Shown here: piece after piece, positions 46,860 to 58,061 of the stretch | Layout: each line of letters opens with the position of its first letter | Numbering within the stretch: the stretch's first letter is position 1 | Translations under genes and position numbers: made by a program | Notes under the pieces: model-generated | Seen by the model: the letters and a program-made list of their open reading frames with translations, nothing else | Told to the model about the DNA's origin: nothing | Databases searched by the model: none | Assembly: GCF_019097595.1 (NCBI RefSeq) | Contig: NC_080716.1 | Location: 34,714,430 to 34,778,429, forward strand | Reading direction: 5' to 3' | DNA length: 64,000 bases | Source: Hemibagrus wyckioides | Taxonomy: Eukaryota > Chordata > Actinopteri > Siluriformes > Bagridae

Positions 46860-47276
46860 TGCACTTATTTAAGGAACAGACACAATAACATCCTGGTACA
46901 GTGATGAACTATTCTCCTGTACCGGTCCTTGCTGCAGCTGTTTGACCAATAAGTCATGGAGGGGATGTGATGCATTGTCCAGGATGGATATTAGTTTGTT
47001 TAGTGTCTTCTTTTCCACGATCACATCAAAACAGTTGAGGGAGCATCCCAGTACAGAGCCAGTCTTCTTTATCAGTGTGTTCAGCTTCCTTGCTTCTCCG
47101 GCTCTAATGCTGCCTCCCCAGCATAATGCTGCAAAGAAGACAGCACTCACAACATCAGACTGGTAGAAGATCTCCAACATCTTACTGCAAACATTAAAGC
47201 ATCTGATCTTCCTCAGAAAGTACTCATCCCCTTCCTGTACACAGCAGTAGAGTCTACTCATCCCCTTCCTGTACAC
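46860..47276 (-). pseudogene. LINE RT C-terminal fragment
   Basis: Minus-strand frame with KMLEIFYQSDVVSAVFFAAL, CWGGSIRAGEARKLNTLIKK and [20 protein letters not shown], the end of a LINE reverse transcriptase ORF. A shorter relic with the same end lies at gene A (24.73-24.90 kb). Confidence 0.7.
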
Positions 47277-47745
47277 AGCAGTAGAGTCTACTCATCCCCT
47301 TCCTGTACACAGCAGTAGAGTCTACTCATCCCCTTCCTGTACACAGCAGTAGTCTACTCATCCCCTTCCTGTACACAGCAGTAGAGTCTACTCATCCCCT
47401 TCCTGTACACAGCAGTAGTCTACTCATCCCCTTCCTGTACACAGCAGTAGAGTCTACTCATCCCCTTCCTGTACACAGCAGTAGAGTCCACTCATCCCCT
47501 TCCTGTACACAGCAGTAGAGTCTACTCATCCCCTTCCTGTACACAGCAGTAGTCTACTCATTCCCTTCCTGTACACAGCAGTAGAGTCTACTCATCCCCT
47601 TCCTGTACACAGCAGTAGAGTCTACTCATCCCCTTCCTGTACACAGCAGTAGAGTATACTCCTCCCCTTCCTGTACACAGCAGTAGAGTCTACTCATCCC
47701 CTTCCTGTACACAGCAGTAGTCTACTCACCCCCTTCCTGTATGCA
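47213..47745. repeat. 34/32-bp minisatellite, about 15 copies
   Basis: Unit core CCCCTTCCTGTACACAGCAG plus AGTCTACTCAT, in tandem, with 34-base and 32-base variants (AGTAGAGTCT versus AGTAGTCT). It arose from the end of the adjacent LINE fragment; gene A has a single copy. Confidence 0.93.
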
Positions 47746-48235
47746 GGAACACTTTTTTACTCTTTTTATACTCATTCTGTAAATTTACATGTGGCACATT
47801 TGTATACTGTAAAACATGTAAACATGTAGGTTTTTGGAAACGTGAGTGAAGTCTGTAAGGCCGTCACTGTTTTCTAACAGAAAGTAAGTTAATCTTGTTG
47901 ATGTATAAAACTTCACTGATGAACAAATTATGATGAAAGTAAATAGTGCTTTTTAAATACATGTTACTTTTGAAAACTTTCTCTTTCTATATTTTTATAA
48001 ACATTTTTATAGTTCATATTTACGTCTTTACAAATGACCTGATGTTAGTAACTCATCTCACTGTGTTCATAAATGTCCTGATATGACTTTGTTTGTAGAT
48101 TAAATAATGTTTGTATTAAAGTTTTATGCATGCACAATACCTATTTTAATAAAGCATTGGAAATGGAATACAGATATTATGCATTCACAAAATCTCTGAA
48201 AGTAAATCTGAGTACATGAGCTGCAAAAACATTAT
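47746..48235 (+). other. Gene B distal 3' flank with polyadenylation signal
   Basis: Closely similar to 24.95-25.66 kb of gene A. Contains AATAAA at 48148-48153. Possibly the real 3' end of long transcripts; no ORF. Confidence 0.5.
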
Positions 48236-48263
48236 TCGTGCAATGCATATGCTGAGACAGGAG

Positions 48264-49930
48264 TACAGAGCCGGTGCTAGCCGAGCACTAAAGAGGGGGT
48301 GTCTAAAATAATACCGTAAGGGGACGATCTAATGAATGCATAACGGAGCCTATTCCAAGCAAGAAAATACATATTTGGTACGTTCCTGAAATTTTATTGT
48401 GCCGTAAACAAACATATTGCTGCTACAACCACACAAATAGCAGCTAGTGAGCAACTTACAGATGACAACAGAGCACTGAATATTCTTACTATATACCAAA
48501 AAAAGCCTAGACCTATATATTAGAAAACTCATCATAATAGATACACTATTTCAGAAGTAATACTACGGTCAAATCAACCTGAACCTGACAACACTGACAA
48601 CTGTGACTAATCATCAAACCTTTTAAAACATGAGCAAAATATTTAATCCTACCTTTAGATAGATATAGGAAGGAATATAACAAAAATACTAAAATACCCA
48701 AATTTAGGGTACAAAATATAAAAAAAAAATATCAAATAACAAAATTTTACAAAATTTAACAAAATATAGCAGAAAAATACTAAATACAGAGATTATTAAA
48801 TACAGAAATTTAGCCTCAGTAGAGCTGCAGTCTTCTCTTCAATGAGTAAAACCTCCTCAGCAGTAACTCTTTCCATTCTTCTCTAAATATTTTACCATGG
48901 TCTTTTTCAAATGCCAGCTGGATCAGACTTTCGTTTATGCGACATGCTGTGTCCGTGCTCTGAAAGCACGTTCTTCAACGTCGAGAAAGAGTTCTCGCAC
49001 ATAGCAGTTGAGGCCCCAAATGTCACTGTGTGTTTTAAGGCAGTCAGCACCACTGGCATGGCTTGGAAAACGCTAGAGTAATTTGAAACAAGTTTGACCA
49101 AAGTCAGTTTCTCATCCTGGTCTTGCAGAATGTTTGCCAAAACTGACATGCAACAGTGAACTGAAACTCTACCATTTCGGTGTTCATTAAATCCAGTAGT
49201 CGTTTCACTTTCCCTACATTCAATAATTTCTCATTTCCAGGGTCCAGTGCACCCAAAGCTGTAATGTACTTGCTATTACGTTCGCTGAAATGCACGTACA
49301 TTTCTCAGAGAATTCTCTGAATATTTCTTATATTTGAGTATTTGAATATTTCTCTGAATATTCTAGCCATTCCCTCTCATTATACCAATTTGGCAAAAAT
49401 GACCGCTTACAGTCACTTTTATGTTGTTGTTTCTTTGGAAACTGCTTGAGATGAACCTGGACTGGCTTGTCTTTACCAAGGTCCTCTGGCACACTTGACA
49501 GTGTCTGTGAGTCTTTGCTTTAGGCGGGATGAGTGATTGCCAGTGGGGTAAGCTGGCCTGCACTGTCAATGTCCACAACACTTATTTGGAGCTCAGAGTC
49601 AGAAGTATTAGCAGGTGCTGTAGTAGTTGGTTCTTTCGCTTTAATTTATTTTCGAATGTCCATGGTGAAATTTCTGTAGCGAAAGAACTTTTATGTAATG
49701 CTAGGGTGGGGAAGCATGCTTAATCAAACGACCAATCAAAATTTGACATCACCTAAAAGACTGTCCTTAACTAAAATATTGCTATTTTAGCTTATTATTC
49801 ACTGTAGGAAGACAATACACATGGCAAAGGTGATTTCTAAATATAATACTTTATGACTAAAATCCCTTTTAATATTCACAGTGATCTGAGGGGGCAGGAT
49901 AGTGCCAGTGAGGGGGCGCCTTATGAATGT
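48264..49930 (-). pseudogene. hAT transposase remnant (ZMYM1/TTF-type)
   Basis: The minus-strand frame 49149-48907 ends in the hAT dimerisation block (ASTAMCENSFSTLKNVLSEH, SMSHKRKSDP). Upstream frames 49301-49104 and 49581-49363 carry other parts of the ORF, with a frame break between each. Probable terminal sequences are near 48264 (CAGAGCCGGTGCTAGCC) and 49.9 kb (GTGCCAGTGAGGGGGCGCC). A large internal deletion is likely. Non-functional. Confidence 0.65.
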
Positions 49931-51380
49931 GCAGAATTTAATAGAGAACAACAGCAAATATGCAATATGTCAGGCAGTGGCAAAAAACAGGCAGGCTTCA
50001 AATAACCAGAAAACAGCAATAATCTTGGCAGACAAATCCAATACAGAAATCCAAAAATGAAACAGAAACTAAACCAGGAAACAGAAAACCTAGGTCATAA
50101 CCATGAAAAGCAAACAAGAACAATAAAACAAGGCTTGGTTAATAAGGAGAACTGATGTTTCTTCACACTTAGCTTAGCATGGCTTAAATAATTAAAACAC
50201 AGGAAGTAAATTGAGTGACGTGGAAGTGTCAGTATTCTGACTTCCCTCTGGTGGTGAAGAGGGGGAGGTGTGACTGAAGATGTTACAATTCTATCAATAT
50301 ATGAAGACAAGCCCACATTTCTTCTTAACTCGTGGTTGTTGTTCTTGACCGCTCCTATAAGGCCATTGCTCTCATAAGCATAGATTTTAGTGGGGCAAGG
50401 CAACATTAATAATTATGTAACCTCTGCACTTTGGTTTGATGCTTTAACACTTGATTTGTGCTTTAATCTACTATTTAGTGATTTAATGCATAATGAACAA
50501 TTGAGGGTCAACAACATAGTCATCCAGCCTAAAGTCTAGCAGATCGTTTAGAACAGTCTTACACCCTCTCCACCTTTTCTCATTTGATAAGAATCAGAAA
50601 TGTACATGTCTACTCATCCATATACATCACACTCTTGTCCACTCTGCCTCAGGACAATATTTTGACTGAAATTAGTTACAACTGGGTTTTCTGTAGAATT
50701 GATAATGCATCATAAACAAACACGCAGGTCAAACTCTTCCAGAATGAAGCAAAAAAATCTGCAGATTTGATCCTATTTACATTCATCTTAGTGGCTTTTG
50801 ACATGTATATTTATATATGATGATAAATCATATTTAACAATTCAAATAAATCTCTGCTTGAGAAAAAAAAAATTGTCTCCTTTAAATGTACATTTGTGCT
50901 TGAAGGCTGTTAGGAGAACAATAACCAGATAATGGTAGTAACCATTAAGAGAGCAGGAAAGAATGACCATGGGATAAAGCTCTGTCTGATTAAAACTGAC
51001 TTCATAAGAGTGTCATGGTGCTGTCTCACAGTTCCAGTGTCCCTGGTTCAGTCCTGAGCTCAGATTTTCTCCTGATCACACCATATTCACTTGAGTTTCC
51101 TCTAGTCACATATTGCAATAAAGTCATGGTCTTACTTTCAAATGTTGTAATCTTTTCTGCTTAGCATGTGGGGAAAACACACAGAAAAGATCCTCACTAT
51201 TCCTAATGCGGATGACTAGAGGATGTTTTTTATATCTTGAAGATGAGATCAGTGAATCTCCTCTACTGTCACTTTCCTCATTTGTATGTTGGTGTATTTA
51301 GATTTTCTGGAAAGAGGAAGGAAAAGCAGATACAGAGTCAACATGTACTAAAATAGAAGTTAAACAACACTATTAAGGCT
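49931..51380. other. Intergenic region upstream of gene C
   Basis: AT-rich, with an LTR-like but unassigned block at about 49.97-50.29 kb. No Ig exon or RNA gene is seen. Confidence 0.4.
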
Positions 51381-51384
51381 TGTA

Positions 51385-51441
51385 TTAAGGCTTCAACACA
51401 AACCACTGCTCTGTCAGTCAGTCAGTCATTAGAGGGACAGG
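51385..51441 (+). promoter_or_regulatory. Gene C promoter-proximal region
   Basis: CCACTGCTCTGTCAGTCAGT and TTAGAGGGACAGG precede ATG exactly as in gene B. The CT tract and the ETS-like ACAGGAAGTGG of gene B are absent; the similarity begins only just upstream of the CAGT repeats. Regulation may therefore differ. Confidence 0.5.
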
Positions 51442-51472
51442 ATGGAGCTCAGTCCACTCTCTGTGATGCTCT
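51442..51472 (+). CDS. Gene C exon 1: start codon and signal peptide, first part
   Basis: Same coding sequence as gene B exon 1 ([10 protein letters not shown]), donor GTGAGT. The following ~300 intron bases are nearly identical to gene B, indicating a recent duplication. Confidence 0.87.
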
Positions 51473-54400
51473 GTGAGTAAATGTTCTCTTTGTGTCTTCA
51501 TTAGAGTGAGTGGTGGGGTATAAAGTTGTTCATCTGCAGTCTGAATGTCCTGAGTGATGATCTTATTGTGTGATTAGGACATTGTGTGTACTTCAGCATG
51601 ACTGCTCAGGTGGATCAGTGTCTCCATATCTGTTATGAGAAGGGTTTAGTTTGATGTGTAACTACTCTCAGTAACTATGATAGTTCAACAGGTAAGAGTA
51701 CAAGTAGAGCGAGTTTAAAACAGACGGTTTCAATCATCATCTAATGAGTAGTAAACATATCTGTATTGTTGGAGTCTGTACCTGATCCTATGTGTCCTAC
51801 TGTTATCTGCTTCTCTGTGACAACTTCTCATGGTCATTTGATCTGCTTAAAGAAAACTGTCATTACTAAAAGTCATGTTGTGACTTTTTAACTATTCATA
51901 ATGTGTGTAAATTCACCCACATAAACTCTTTTAATATTTTCCATAATTACATCATATTCTGTTTCTGTTCCCTTTTTAGTGCTGATTTCACTTATACCAG
52001 TGGCCCAGGCTCAAGGTGATTCATATATAGTTTTTCCTTTATATTGTCTGAATATTTAATTTGTTTTGGTGTTGAGAAGGTTTATGAATGAAATTTATTC
52101 ATTTTAGTCCTTTATTAATGCAGTTTTTATAGCTCTAATCAAAGGATGGCTGCAACATCATATCTGATTAAATAGTTTTACACTCAAATAGTTTTACACT
52201 GCTTAATTGTCTTAATATATTAAATATAAAACAGCACAAGTTTAATGACAGCAGCACAAGAGAGCAACTGACATCACTAGTGCTAAATAAAATGCTCCAT
52301 GATGCCCCTGATTTCTTAATATTAAGCAGGTTACACATATCAGTATTAACAAGTAACAAAAACATGTACTCATACTCACTCTAAAAATTATATTATATTT
52401 TTTGGGAATGACTTTATGTAAGGTTTATTAACAACAGAATGTTTTATAGGGAGTCCTAAAGCTGTGGTGTCCATAACGCCTGATATACATGTGTTCATTG
52501 GAGAGAGTGTTACTCTCAGATGTAACATACAGGGAGGAGGAGACACTCAGTGGACTTACAGCTGGAGGAGAAATAATAATGGTGTCTATGCAGATGGAAG
52601 AGGGAGAGTCTACACAGACAACACAATGCAGGTGTTCATAATCCGGTCTGTTAAAGACTCTGATAGTGGTAACTACACCTGCAGAGGAGATGGGAAAGAC
52701 TCTCAGAGCTCAGAGATCAGTGATGCTGTTACACTGACTGTATCAGGTGAGTGTGTGGGTGTTTTTATTTCTTATTGTTCTTTTCTTATTCTTAATTCAT
52801 ATTCTTATATTGCTTTCTTTATTTATTCTTACTATTTGGATTGTGATTCCTGGATTGTTTGCTACATTGCCTGCTTTGCTAGTTTTTGTCCTTCCACATT
52901 TTCTGCATAATATTTTGGATTATCTGCCATTTTGACTGCTCTACAGGTCTATTAACTTTTGCCTTTTTCCAAACAGCTTCAGTTTATATGCTCTGTTTAT
53001 TGTTTAAAAAAAAATCATGACTACAATGAATCCAGTGGAGATGTCCCATCTCCAGGCCATTATCACCAATCAGTCGGAGGCACTAGCCACCTATCCGGAA
53101 CAACTTACTCCAGAACACAAACTTACACCTGCATTAGGCCTTTCTTAGCCTTCCTGCCAGCCAACCTAAGCCAGCAAAAAAATTGTGCTCCCAGAGAAAT
53201 TTGACAGTGTTATGCCAGTGTAATATTTTCTTCACACACCCGTAGACTCATAGTCATTTGTAAATGAAATCTTTCAGGGTTTGCTATATCAATATGTCAT
53301 TGTTTACACTGATGACATCCTAATCTAAGTCCATGGAGGCCCTGTAATGGTTGTTTGAACAACAGCTTTATGTGAAAGCTGAGAAATGTGAAATTCACCA
53401 AGACACTATCACCTTCTTTTTTAATCAGCCATCAGGGGGTTGAGAGGTACAGGCGGTGACAAAATGGCCCAGTGTTATCAGCATCAAGGAGCCTCAAAGG
53501 ATACTGGGGTTTGCCAATTTTTATCGCTGTTGTATAAGAAATAATAGCTTCATAGTTGCTCCTGTGGTGCCATGGTGGGGAGGAAGAAGAAAGGCCCAAA
53601 TGTAAATGAGGTAGCTGTATTACCAACAACCTCGAATTAAGTTCAATGTAGATAAAGATGAAAACGATCCTTGAATTTCCGACAACGCCACTTGGGCACC
53701 GCCCAAGATAATAAACTGAGCCCAACAAGGCTTGCACAGATTCGCTTGTCACAGAGGGTCAGAAGCAGTAGGGTTCCATACAAAAATATATATATTATTT
53801 AAGTTGAGAAAATACAATGTTAAAAAAATAAAACTAAGTTGATTCATTCATTTTCACACAAACATCTAAGACTTAATGACAGTTAGACAAGGACAGGCTC
53901 TTGTTCTCAAGTAAGATAGAACAATTCACTTATTCACTAGAATTAATACACACACCCACCCAGTGCACTCACAACCACCTCCCAAGGAGCACAACACCCG
54001 TGTAGGAAGCACTGCACCAAGGAAGAGCCATGGTTCCTGCCAACACAAGAGATACAAATTAAAATAAAATAAAACAAAGAAAATCAACACAATTGGTGTG
54101 GATGGTGGATGACACTTAGTTGTCCACCCAAAAATAAACTAACAAAAACTAAATTTCAGTTAATAACTTAACTGAAACCCACCATACAGAAATGTACAAT
54201 ATACTTATAAAAATAAAGAAAGTAACTACAATATGGGATTTGTCAACAGAGACTCAAAGCACACCCCCCCCCAAAAAAAGAGACACACAGAAACTTAAAT
54301 ACAAACAGAATATAACTAGAAAGAAAAATAATTAACTAACCTTAATATAAATAACCAAAGAAAGGAAAATAAAATAATGTAGAGCAGCAACACTAATGTT

Positions 54401-57400
54401 GGAAATAGAAGCTCATTAAAAAAAACGTTACAACCCAGCTACTGACTATGAAGGTTTTGCACAAACAGAATGAGTTCGCTTTTTAAAGCCAATGAGCCAA
54501 TCCATGATTATTTAGCATCACGTTAAATTTGAGGATCAGACTCAATTCACATGTCAATTAAGTAGCAGGACATGTACTAAAGCAGCATGTCAGCTAGACA
54601 ATGATACCGTCCCATTCGGCACACTTCGGCAATTCGGCAAACACTCGGACGCTGGTATAAAACCCAATGCAGGTGTAGAACGCGGAGCACCCAGGTATGT
54701 GGAACTCATAGCCTTTGGACCCCCGTTGTGCACTTTTGGGATACGCACTAAAGGTACAGACAGCAGGCTCCTCTAGCGCGAGACAAAATGGTACAAAATG
54801 TCTTCTGGTGGCCTGTACTTGCCGCTGATGCCACTAGTTATGGCAGTGCATGCATTGTTTGTGCTCAGTTCAAGATGCCCTGTCAGCTACCAGCAGGATT
54901 ACTCAAATCCCTTCCAGTACTTCAGCATTCCTGGTGTCATATCTTAGTAGATTTTGTCACCAAACTGCCATGTTCCCATGTTCACACAATAATCCTGGTG
55001 ATCATTGACATTTCTTTAAGGCCTGCAGACTGGTGACCCTTAAAGGCCTCCCTAAAGCCATGTAAAGGTGCTATTCCACCACGTCTTCTGGTCTCCCTGA
55101 AGACAGGGGTGCACAATTCATGTCAAGGGTGTGGAAATCCTTCTGTGACCAGTTAGGGGTTAACATCAACCTTACTTTGGGCTGTCACCTCCAATCTAAT
55201 GGTCAAGCAAAATGCATGAACCTGAAAGAGCTTAGATGCTACTGATGTTCATACTGGTTTCGAAGGAGCCGAGAAGTGTGTGAGAGCACCCATGTGCATC
55301 TGCAAAGAGCCATCAGGCACCCTCATCTGCAGGCCAACTACCAGAGACAGCCCCACATGCCCTGTGAACCCAGCAAATGCATATGGTTATTAACAAAAAA
55401 CCTCAAGCTCAAGTTACAATGTCAGAAACTAAACCCCAGTTATATCAGACCATTTAAAGTACTGTATGAACCTAGAAAAGTAAACCCAGTCACATATTGT
55501 CTACGTCTGCCGTCAAACTACAGAATCTCTCCATAATTTCATGCTTCCCTCCTCAATACCCACACCTCCCCCACCACCGCGGGAAAATATAATGTCCCTT
55601 GTCCACTGCTTGAAATCAAGGGACCATCAGCCTACCTGCTCCACGACATCCTAGACATCATTCAGGAGAGGGGGCCAATTTCGATGCCTGATAGTCTGGG
55701 ACAGCCTAGACAGACCCAGATCATAGACCGTTCTCTTATCTCAGATTTCCACTGAGCTCACCCAGCTTGCCCTGCACTGAGACCTAGAGGATGGCCATTC
55801 CACCATCACCACAGAAGAGGGAGCCCTCTCCTGAGTAAAGAGTTATCAGACATTTAAACTGCATGCACACCAGTACAAAGTATTAACAGTTCTCTGTATA
55901 CCAAGCCGTTTATTGTTTTCCTTGTAAGTATACCTGCATATGACCATTGTTCTGCTTTTTTAGTTTATTCTTGCTACTTGGCTTGTGATTTCTGGATTGT
56001 TTGCCACATTACCTGGCTTGACAGTTTTTGCCTGTTTACCAACCTATTTTTTGCTCATTGATTTGGATCATCTTCCATGCTGACTGCCCTACTGGTTTAT
56101 AAACTTTTGCCTGTCTATTGTGATAATGACTTTTTGCAAATGGCTTTGGATTGTATACGCTGTGTATTGTTTAATAAATGTGTAAATGGACTCTACATCT
56201 GGTGCTATGGGAAGTTCATTACATATATAATTTCAAATATCTGAATTGATTTAATTTTACTCATCACTAAAAAGCCAGACTTATCCTGTCATTTTGATGT
56301 TTGGACTAAACTGAAAATGCTAATTAATGTTTCTCAGCTATACAATGCCTGAAGATTTTTAAGAAAAGTCCTCTGTCATGGCTCAACTGTATGAAGTCAT
56401 GATTATGCTTATTTTTTAAATGCAGATATGTTTAGATGATCTGTGCAGGATCCATAAGATAACAATCTAAAAATCAGCAAATACAGTGTTTCTACACTTT
56501 AATCCAATCATTAATTTTTTTTACACAGAAAGTATACAGAATAACAAGTAAGAAAATATACAACTCTAACATTTTTTAAACACTACGCATCTGTTAGACA
56601 CAGTGAACTTATTGCTTATGTTGTAAAGTGAAAAGCAGCTCTGACTCCTCCATCATTTCATACCAACAGCAAAACCCAAAGCGACTGTGAGAGTGAATCC
56701 TCAGAGCTCCGTCTACACTGGAGACACCGTCACTCTGAGCTGTGAGCTGCAGCAGGAGACTGGATGGGAGTTTCACTGGTACAAAAATAATCAGCTGTTA
56801 CAGAATCTGAACAGTGAACAAGAGAACACACTTAAAGTGACAGTCGATAATGCAGGAGAAACAGAGTACCGGTGTCGCGCTGGCAGGAGAAACTACTACA
56901 AATATTACAACAACTACTACTATGACTACTACACAGAGCTCAGTGATCCAGTCAAGATTACAGAGAGAGGTATGTCATGACTTTTCCTCTTTTTATGACA
57001 GGTTTGTTAGAAGGAATAAGAAAAAATATTGCTTAATTATTGTGATTAATTACAATTAATCACAATAATAACAATAATAACAATCTATTCCTTGTTATTC
57101 CAATAAGTTCAATATAATCTTGAAATGCATATGTTTTAAAGTACTTTTCATTTGTGGCAGGTTTCTTTATTCATTAAAAAAGTGAGAAAAGAGTGGCAGT
57201 TGAGGAAATGTTTATAGCTGCTAAAAGGACAGGAACTACAAACTGCAAACATCTGTTAATAATTTGTAACTATTATTTAGTTCATAGTTCGGCTTCTTTA
57301 GTTAAACAGGGCTGTCTAAAACTGTAAAAAGTGTTTCTGTAAGATATCATGACTTCTTACACTCATACTGACTGTATCAGGTGAGTGTATGAGGATTTCT

Positions 57401-57765
57401 GGGGACGCAGTTAAACATTCATGAAAATTCGCAGTTAAACATTAATACATGAAACATTCATGTATTAAATAAAACTAAAAATGATTTTTTTTTGTATTTT
57501 CTGTGTAACAGAGACCATAGTGTTGGCTCTCAGTCAGATGTGAGAAATTATTTAAATACTCATATAATGTGTATTAACGTGTTGAATTCTGTAGCTTTCC
57601 ATAATGTACACTGTACTGTCCACCTGATTATTATTTTATTCTACTTCATTTCCATCAGGTGTAGAAGCTCCATTCTCAGTGCTCATGCTGATCTGTAGTG
57701 TGGTGACGGTCTCTCCGTATCTGCTGGTGACCATCATTCTGCTGCTCATATGTTACAGAGCCTGA
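51442..57765 (+). CDS. Gene C: short LITR-like receptor, D1-D2-TM, almost no tail
   Basis: Exons 51442-51472, 51980-52015, 52450-52746, 56670-56969 and 57659-57765 (stop included) encode 256 residues: signal peptide, D1, D2, a transmembrane segment and a two-residue tail (YRA-stop). All joints are phase 1. D3, D4 and D5 are missing, and a scar remains at 57512-57539. The TM exon is unrelated to those of A and B. No tyrosine motif is present, so it may act as a decoy, a ligand-binding partner or an adaptor-coupled receptor; I see no basic residue in the membrane span to support the last. A former tail exon survives at 58015-58061. The D1-D2 intron holds a gypsy element. Confidence 0.8.
51980..52015 (+). 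CDS. Gene C exon 2: signal peptide, second part
   Basis: Encodes [12 protein letters not shown]; acceptor CCTTTTTAG, donor GTGATT. Confidence 0.87.
52450..52746 (+). CDS. Gene C exon: Ig domain D1
   Basis: A 99-codon exon: [20 protein letters not shown] and [11 protein letters not shown]. Basic C'-loop ([16 protein letters not shown]). Acceptor TTTTATAG, donor GTGAGT. Confidence 0.9.
52800..56190 (+). mobile_element. Degenerate Ty3/gypsy retrotransposon with both LTRs
   Basis: Related terminal blocks stand at about 52.81-53.0 kb and 55.95-56.18 kb (for example GGATTGTTTGCTACATTGCC versus GGATTGTTTGCCACATTACC). Internal plus-strand remnants in order: gag-like ([17 protein letters not shown] frame near 53.04 kb), RT with VYTDDIL (53.3 kb), [14 protein letters not shown] and NFYRRC-type motifs, integrase zinc-binding and core ([37 protein letters not shown]; 54.79-55.04 kb), and the C-terminal [19 protein letters not shown] (55.4 kb). 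The segment 53.56-54.78 kb is not recognisably gypsy and may be a further insertion. Dead. Confidence 0.75.
56670..56969 (+). CDS. Gene C exon: Ig domain D2 (long Tyr-rich loop)
   Basis: A 100-codon exon, seven codons longer than most D2 exons. All extra length is in the FG loop: [19 protein letters not shown] after the F-strand Cys. Core [20 protein letters not shown] is unchanged. Donor GTATGT. Confidence 0.9.
57361..57380 (+). pseudogene. Relic of a lost Ig exon tail in gene C
   Basis: ACTCATACTGACTGTATCAG with a following GTGAGT, equivalent to the fossil at 18186-18204 in gene A. Confidence 0.5.
57512..57539 (+). pseudogene. D3/D5 deletion scar (28-base pseudo-exon)
   Basis: Starts with the first bases of a D3 exon (acceptor ...TAACAG, AGACCATAG) and ends with the last bases and donor of D5 (CTCTCAGTCAGAT, then GTGAGA). 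The 28-base length would shift the frame into a stop, so it must be skipped for a functional product. Confidence 0.75.
57659..57765 (+). CDS. Gene C exon: transmembrane segment with early stop
   Basis: Encodes [20 protein letters not shown], then [15 protein letters not shown] and TGA at 57763-57765. The splice donor GGTAAG follows one base after the stop, at the position expected for a 108-base phase 1-1 exon, so the stop looks acquired. Confidence 0.82.
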
Positions 57766-58014
57766 GGTAAGAACTCTTTCAGTACGTCTCTACACTTCAC
57801 ATAACGAGCATCATGACTTTAATTATCGAGAGAAAAACATTTTGACTTGAGGAAATGTAGAAAGAATTTTACTCAAAATCCCACACATGTTCTAAAATTC
57901 AAATTAAAAACTGTATTCAGGATAATATTAAATGCAGTTTGGTTTCTTTTCTGCCATAATCACCTGGAATAAACTTTGAAATTAAAGAAATTACTTTTTA
58001 AATTTCTTTAACAG

Positions 58015-58061
58015 CTCACACTGATGAAGACAGAATTGAGAATGCAGTCATAGAGGAGTGA
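58015..58061 (+). pseudogene. Stranded cytoplasmic exon of gene C
   Basis: Acceptor TTTAACAG, open in the phase expected after the TM exon: AHTDEDRIENAVIEE-stop. It is now behind the TM-exon stop and would be 3'UTR. No tyrosine motif. Confidence 0.65.

Noticed and set aside
47213..47745. Regular direct repeats resembling a CRISPR array
   Set aside because: Units abut with no unique spacers and derive from a LINE end; the host is a vertebrate. It is a minisatellite.
53432..53752. 106-residue minus-strand ORF in the gene C intron
   Set aside because: Partly antisense to the gypsy RT remnant; no recognisable domain.
57492..57698. 68-residue ORF overlapping the gene C TM exon
   Set aside because: It reads the deletion scar and then the TM exon out of frame.
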